Positions 61,854 to 64,000 of a stretch of DNA of 64,000 bases are shown in pieces. Positions within the stretch are counted from its first letter, which is position 1. Each line of letters opens with the position of its first letter. The DNA comes from Legionella sp. PC997 (lineage in GTDB: Bacteria > Pseudomonadota > Gammaproteobacteria > Legionellales > Legionellaceae). The DNA is taken from positions 853,001 through 917,000 of the forward strand of contig NZ_CP059576.1 of the NCBI RefSeq assembly GCF_014109825.1, written 5' to 3'. Made by a program: the position numbers and the translations under genes. The notes below the pieces were generated by a model. That model ran no database searches, was not told the DNA's origin, and saw nothing but the letters and a program-made list of their open reading frames with translations.

Positions 61854-62438
61854 TTATCCCAAACATTGTTGGTTAGCAAAAATCTCAGCTTCCGAGCGAG
61901 TTTTATTCATACCGCCACTGGAATAGGCAAACTTATAATTGTCGATATAACATTGCAATGAGTTTTTAGTGTAATACTTTGTAGCTTCGTAATCACTTAT
62001 TTTAGTGGCAACGTTTTTGGCCTCCGAGCGGGTTTTATTCATGCCATCGCTTGCGTAAGCAAATTTATAGGCGGGTTTAAAAACCTTAAAGTAGGCGGCT
62101 GGGCAGGATTTACTTATTATGAACGTGGCAAATTTTTCTGCTCCAGAGGATGTTTCATTTAAGCCATCAGAACTATACGACCATTTGTACGCTTCTTGAA
62201 AAACATCACTCTTTGTTCCACAGGTAACATCATTGGGTATACTTATGACGGCTTCAATTTGATTGGATAGCTCTTCCGTCATTTGTCGTTGTTCTGGACT
62301 TAATGAATGCTCAGTATAATAAATTTGCTCTGCCAGCCTGTATATTTTTTCATATAAACTAGCACTGCTTGTTGATGCCATGGTTGTCATAGATAAAGAA
62401 CCCAGTATTATAAATACTGATTTATTTATAATTTTCAT
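61854..62438 (-). CDS. Secreted protein with three internal repeats
   Basis: 194 residues from the ATG at 62438, which has AGGTGG in front; a GTG at 62447 is the alternative. After a signal peptide (about 1-26) and a helical region come three copies of a ~23-residue unit about 40 residues apart: YKWSYSSDGLNETSSGAEKF (84-103), YKFAYASDGMNKTRSEAKNV (124-143) and YKFAYSSGGMNKTRSEAEIF (168-187). Cysteines lie before or after the units. The repeated unit is likely a ligand-contacting or structural motif; its function is unknown to me. Confidence 0.7.
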   Translation of the reverse strand: MKIINKSVFIILGSLSMTTMASTSSASLYEKIYRLAEQIYYTEHSLSPEQRQMTEELSNQIEAVISIPNDVTCGTKSDVFQEAYKWSYSSDGLNETSSGAEKFATFIISKSCPAAYFKVFKPAYKFAYASDGMNKTRSEAKNVATKISDYEATKYYTKNSLQCYIDNYKFAYSSGGMNKTRSEAEIFANQQCLG

Positions 62439-62725
62439 TATTTCCACCTATGTTAAATTCAAAAAACCCAGCGAAGCTTAACAGGAAACGAATAGTTTTT
62501 TAACCCAAAGAGCGCAGAGAAGAGAATTAATTTTGAACGATTAATCACTTTATTTTTCCTTGTTTATATGCAAAGTCGCTTACAAAGCAGTTCATCTTTA
62601 ACCGTTCCGATTGCTTCTCAAGGTTGACAAATATTGCTACAATGCACTGCTGCAGTTTGTATGACGATTTGAGAAGTATTCTTCTAAATATCGCCCATTT
62701 GTCCATTATCAAGAAGATAAGTATT

Positions 62726-63943
62726 ATGGCATCAAGATCCTTTCCACTATCACTCGTGTCACTCATTATTATTTCATTATTGGGTTGCTGTATGGAAATC
62801 GATATTTCCTTACCCAGCTTTCCTAGTATTATGAAGTTCTTCGGAAGTACTGAGGCCCAAGTACAAAGTACCTTAAGCCTTAATTTTTTAGCCTTTTGTC
62901 TTTCTGGATTGTTATACGGGCCATTATCCGAATCTTTAGGAAGGCGTGGTTTAATGATTTTTGGAGCAACCTGTTTTTTAGTTGGAGCAGTAGGTTGTGT
63001 TTTTTCATTTTCAATATACCAATTGATGTTTTGGCGTTTTATTCAAGGTTTAGGCGCTAGTAGTACCGTAGTACTTGGATTTACTATGATCTCTGATCGA
63101 TATAATGGTGCAATAGCTGCAAATTATATTGGTAAAATTAATGCCTATGTAACTATTTTTATGGCAGCAGCTCCGATTTTAGGCAGCACGCTCATCAATT
63201 ATTTTACTTGGAGAGCTAATTTTACGTTTATTGCAATTATTGCTTTGATTTCATGGCTTTTTTTGGTATGGCAATTGCCTGAAACTAAAGAAGAAAAGCA
63301 GCCATTAAAGCTTTCGACTATATTTAATGATTATCAAACTGTGTGTGCGCATGGTAAGTTTTTAATTTATGCCAGCATGCCGAACATGTTAGTTACGGCT
63401 TATTTAACTTTTGTGGGTAGTGCTTCATTTTATTATATTAGTACGTGTAAATTATCCTATTTTCAATTCGCAATGCAGCAAGGATTAATTGTATTAATTT
63501 TTTCGCTTACCAGCTTTTATGCGAATAACATAATTAATCGAATTGGCAGCCGAAAAGCGGTCTACTTAGGGATGGTATGTTGCATCCTATCAATAGTACT
63601 GCTTACTTATTTTGCATTTCAATATCCAAGCTATCCACGATTGATTACATTTGCAATGTGCTGGATGGCGTTTGGTTGCGCATTCCCAATGAGCGTGACA
63701 TTTGCCAAATCATTAGAAATTTTACCTGACCTCAAAGGAGTTTGTTCTTCGTTCATTATGTCTACCCGGTTATTGTTTTCTTCCTGCGCCGTCGCTTTAA
63801 CAGGTCTTTTGTTCGATGGTTCGATGCGCCCGGTGGTTCTCGTTATTGATGGGGTCATCCTTTTGGGGGTGTGCATGTACATTATTATGGAGCGAATGGG
63901 TGAGGATGAAGTTCTATCCAAAGCTACCAGTGCCTTGATTTAG
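62726..63943 (+). CDS. MFS drug-resistance exporter, Bcr/CflA type
   Basis: 405 residues with about twelve membrane segments, starting at the ATG at 62726 (AGATAAG upstream); the frame opens earlier at 62624 but those residues are not family-like. Visible MFS motifs are EIDISLPSFP in helix 1, the motif A loop GPLSESLGRRGLMIFG, and FWRFIQGLGASS in helix 4, all typical of the Bcr/CflA branch that exports bicyclomycin, chloramphenicol and related compounds by proton antiport. It is a single gene near the window end. Confidence 0.88.
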   Translation: MASRSFPLSLVSLIIISLLGCCMEIDISLPSFPSIMKFFGSTEAQVQSTLSLNFLAFCLSGLLYGPLSESLGRRGLMIFGATCFLVGAVGCVFSFSIYQLMFWRFIQGLGASSTVVLGFTMISDRYNGAIAANYIGKINAYVTIFMAAAPILGSTLINYFTWRANFTFIAIIALISWLFLVWQLPETKEEKQPLKLSTIFNDYQTVCAHGKFLIYASMPNMLVTAYLTFVGSASFYYISTCKLSYFQFAMQQGLIVLIFSLTSFYANNIINRIGSRKAVYLGMVCCILSIVLLTYFAFQYPSYPRLITFAMCWMAFGCAFPMSVTFAKSLEILPDLKGVCSSFIMSTRLLFSSCAVALTGLLFDGSMRPVVLVIDGVILLGVCMYIIMERMGEDEVLSKATSALI

Positions 63944-64000
63944 ACTGCAGGCAAAATAACCTTTGCAATCAGATTTATTACAAATGAACTGAATCCTGCA

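Noticed and set aside
1..64000. CRISPR array, rRNA operon, prophage or conjugation genes
   Set aside because: No regularly spaced direct repeats, rRNA sequence, phage structural genes or conjugation genes were seen.

Overview
The window looks like chromosome of a Legionella species. This rests on the low GC content, on a bdhA-patD pair as described in Legionella pneumophila, on a gammaproteobacterial def-fmt-rsmB / dprA-smg-topA cluster, and on a dense run of eukaryotic-like genes (ankyrin, F-box, U-box-like, small-GTPase-like, HEAT, cysteine-protease-like) typical of Dot/Icm effector repertoires. Genus is inferred from content; species cannot be assigned by eye.

Positions 1-19662 are mostly housekeeping. 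A minus-strand operon holds bdhA, patD and the start of an acetoacetate decarboxylase gene, pointing to 3-hydroxybutyrate/acetoacetate and lipid metabolism. Then come a glycine-zipper lipoprotein, dapA with a very short BamC-like lipoprotein, and a DUF1704 metallopeptidase-like protein. The minus-strand chain def, fmt, rsmB, CPBP membrane protein is divergent from a plus-strand LysM protein, dprA, smg and topA. A small lipoprotein, a fused branched-chain 2-oxoacid dehydrogenase E1, a glutaryl-CoA-dehydrogenase-like gene and two small exported proteins follow.

A tRNA-Pro(GGG) at 19803-19879 marks the boundary. Immediately after it lies a broken transposase fragment, and from 20220 to 57144 the content is accessory. 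About sixteen genes are putative effectors. They include a Nudix protein with an F-box-like start, a repeat protein with a basic nuclear-signal-like motif, a frameshifted YopT/C58-like cysteine protease with ankyrin-like segments, a U-box-like protein, proteins with acidic C-termini, an EreA/ChaN-like protein, an F-box protein ending in a CaaX box, a small-GTPase-like protein, a HEAT-repeat protein and an ankyrin protein. F-box-like 'LPxEL' segments recur in several of them. Between them sit metabolic or regulatory cargo genes: an amidohydrolase-family decarboxylase, a LysR regulator, an FAD monooxygenase, an aldehyde dehydrogenase, and a signalling block (CHASE4-HAMP-GAF-GGDEF cyclase, lone receiver, MEDS-domain histidine kinase).

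From 57272 to the end the content is mixed again: an aminotransferase, a periplasmic class II cyclic-nucleotide phosphodiesterase, two divergent P-loop proteins (one with a destroyed P-loop), two small secreted proteins (one with three internal repeats) and a Bcr/CflA-type MFS exporter.

No CRISPR array, rRNA operon, intact insertion sequence or intact integrase was seen. Effector status is inference from domain content and C-terminal composition; none is proven by the sequence.
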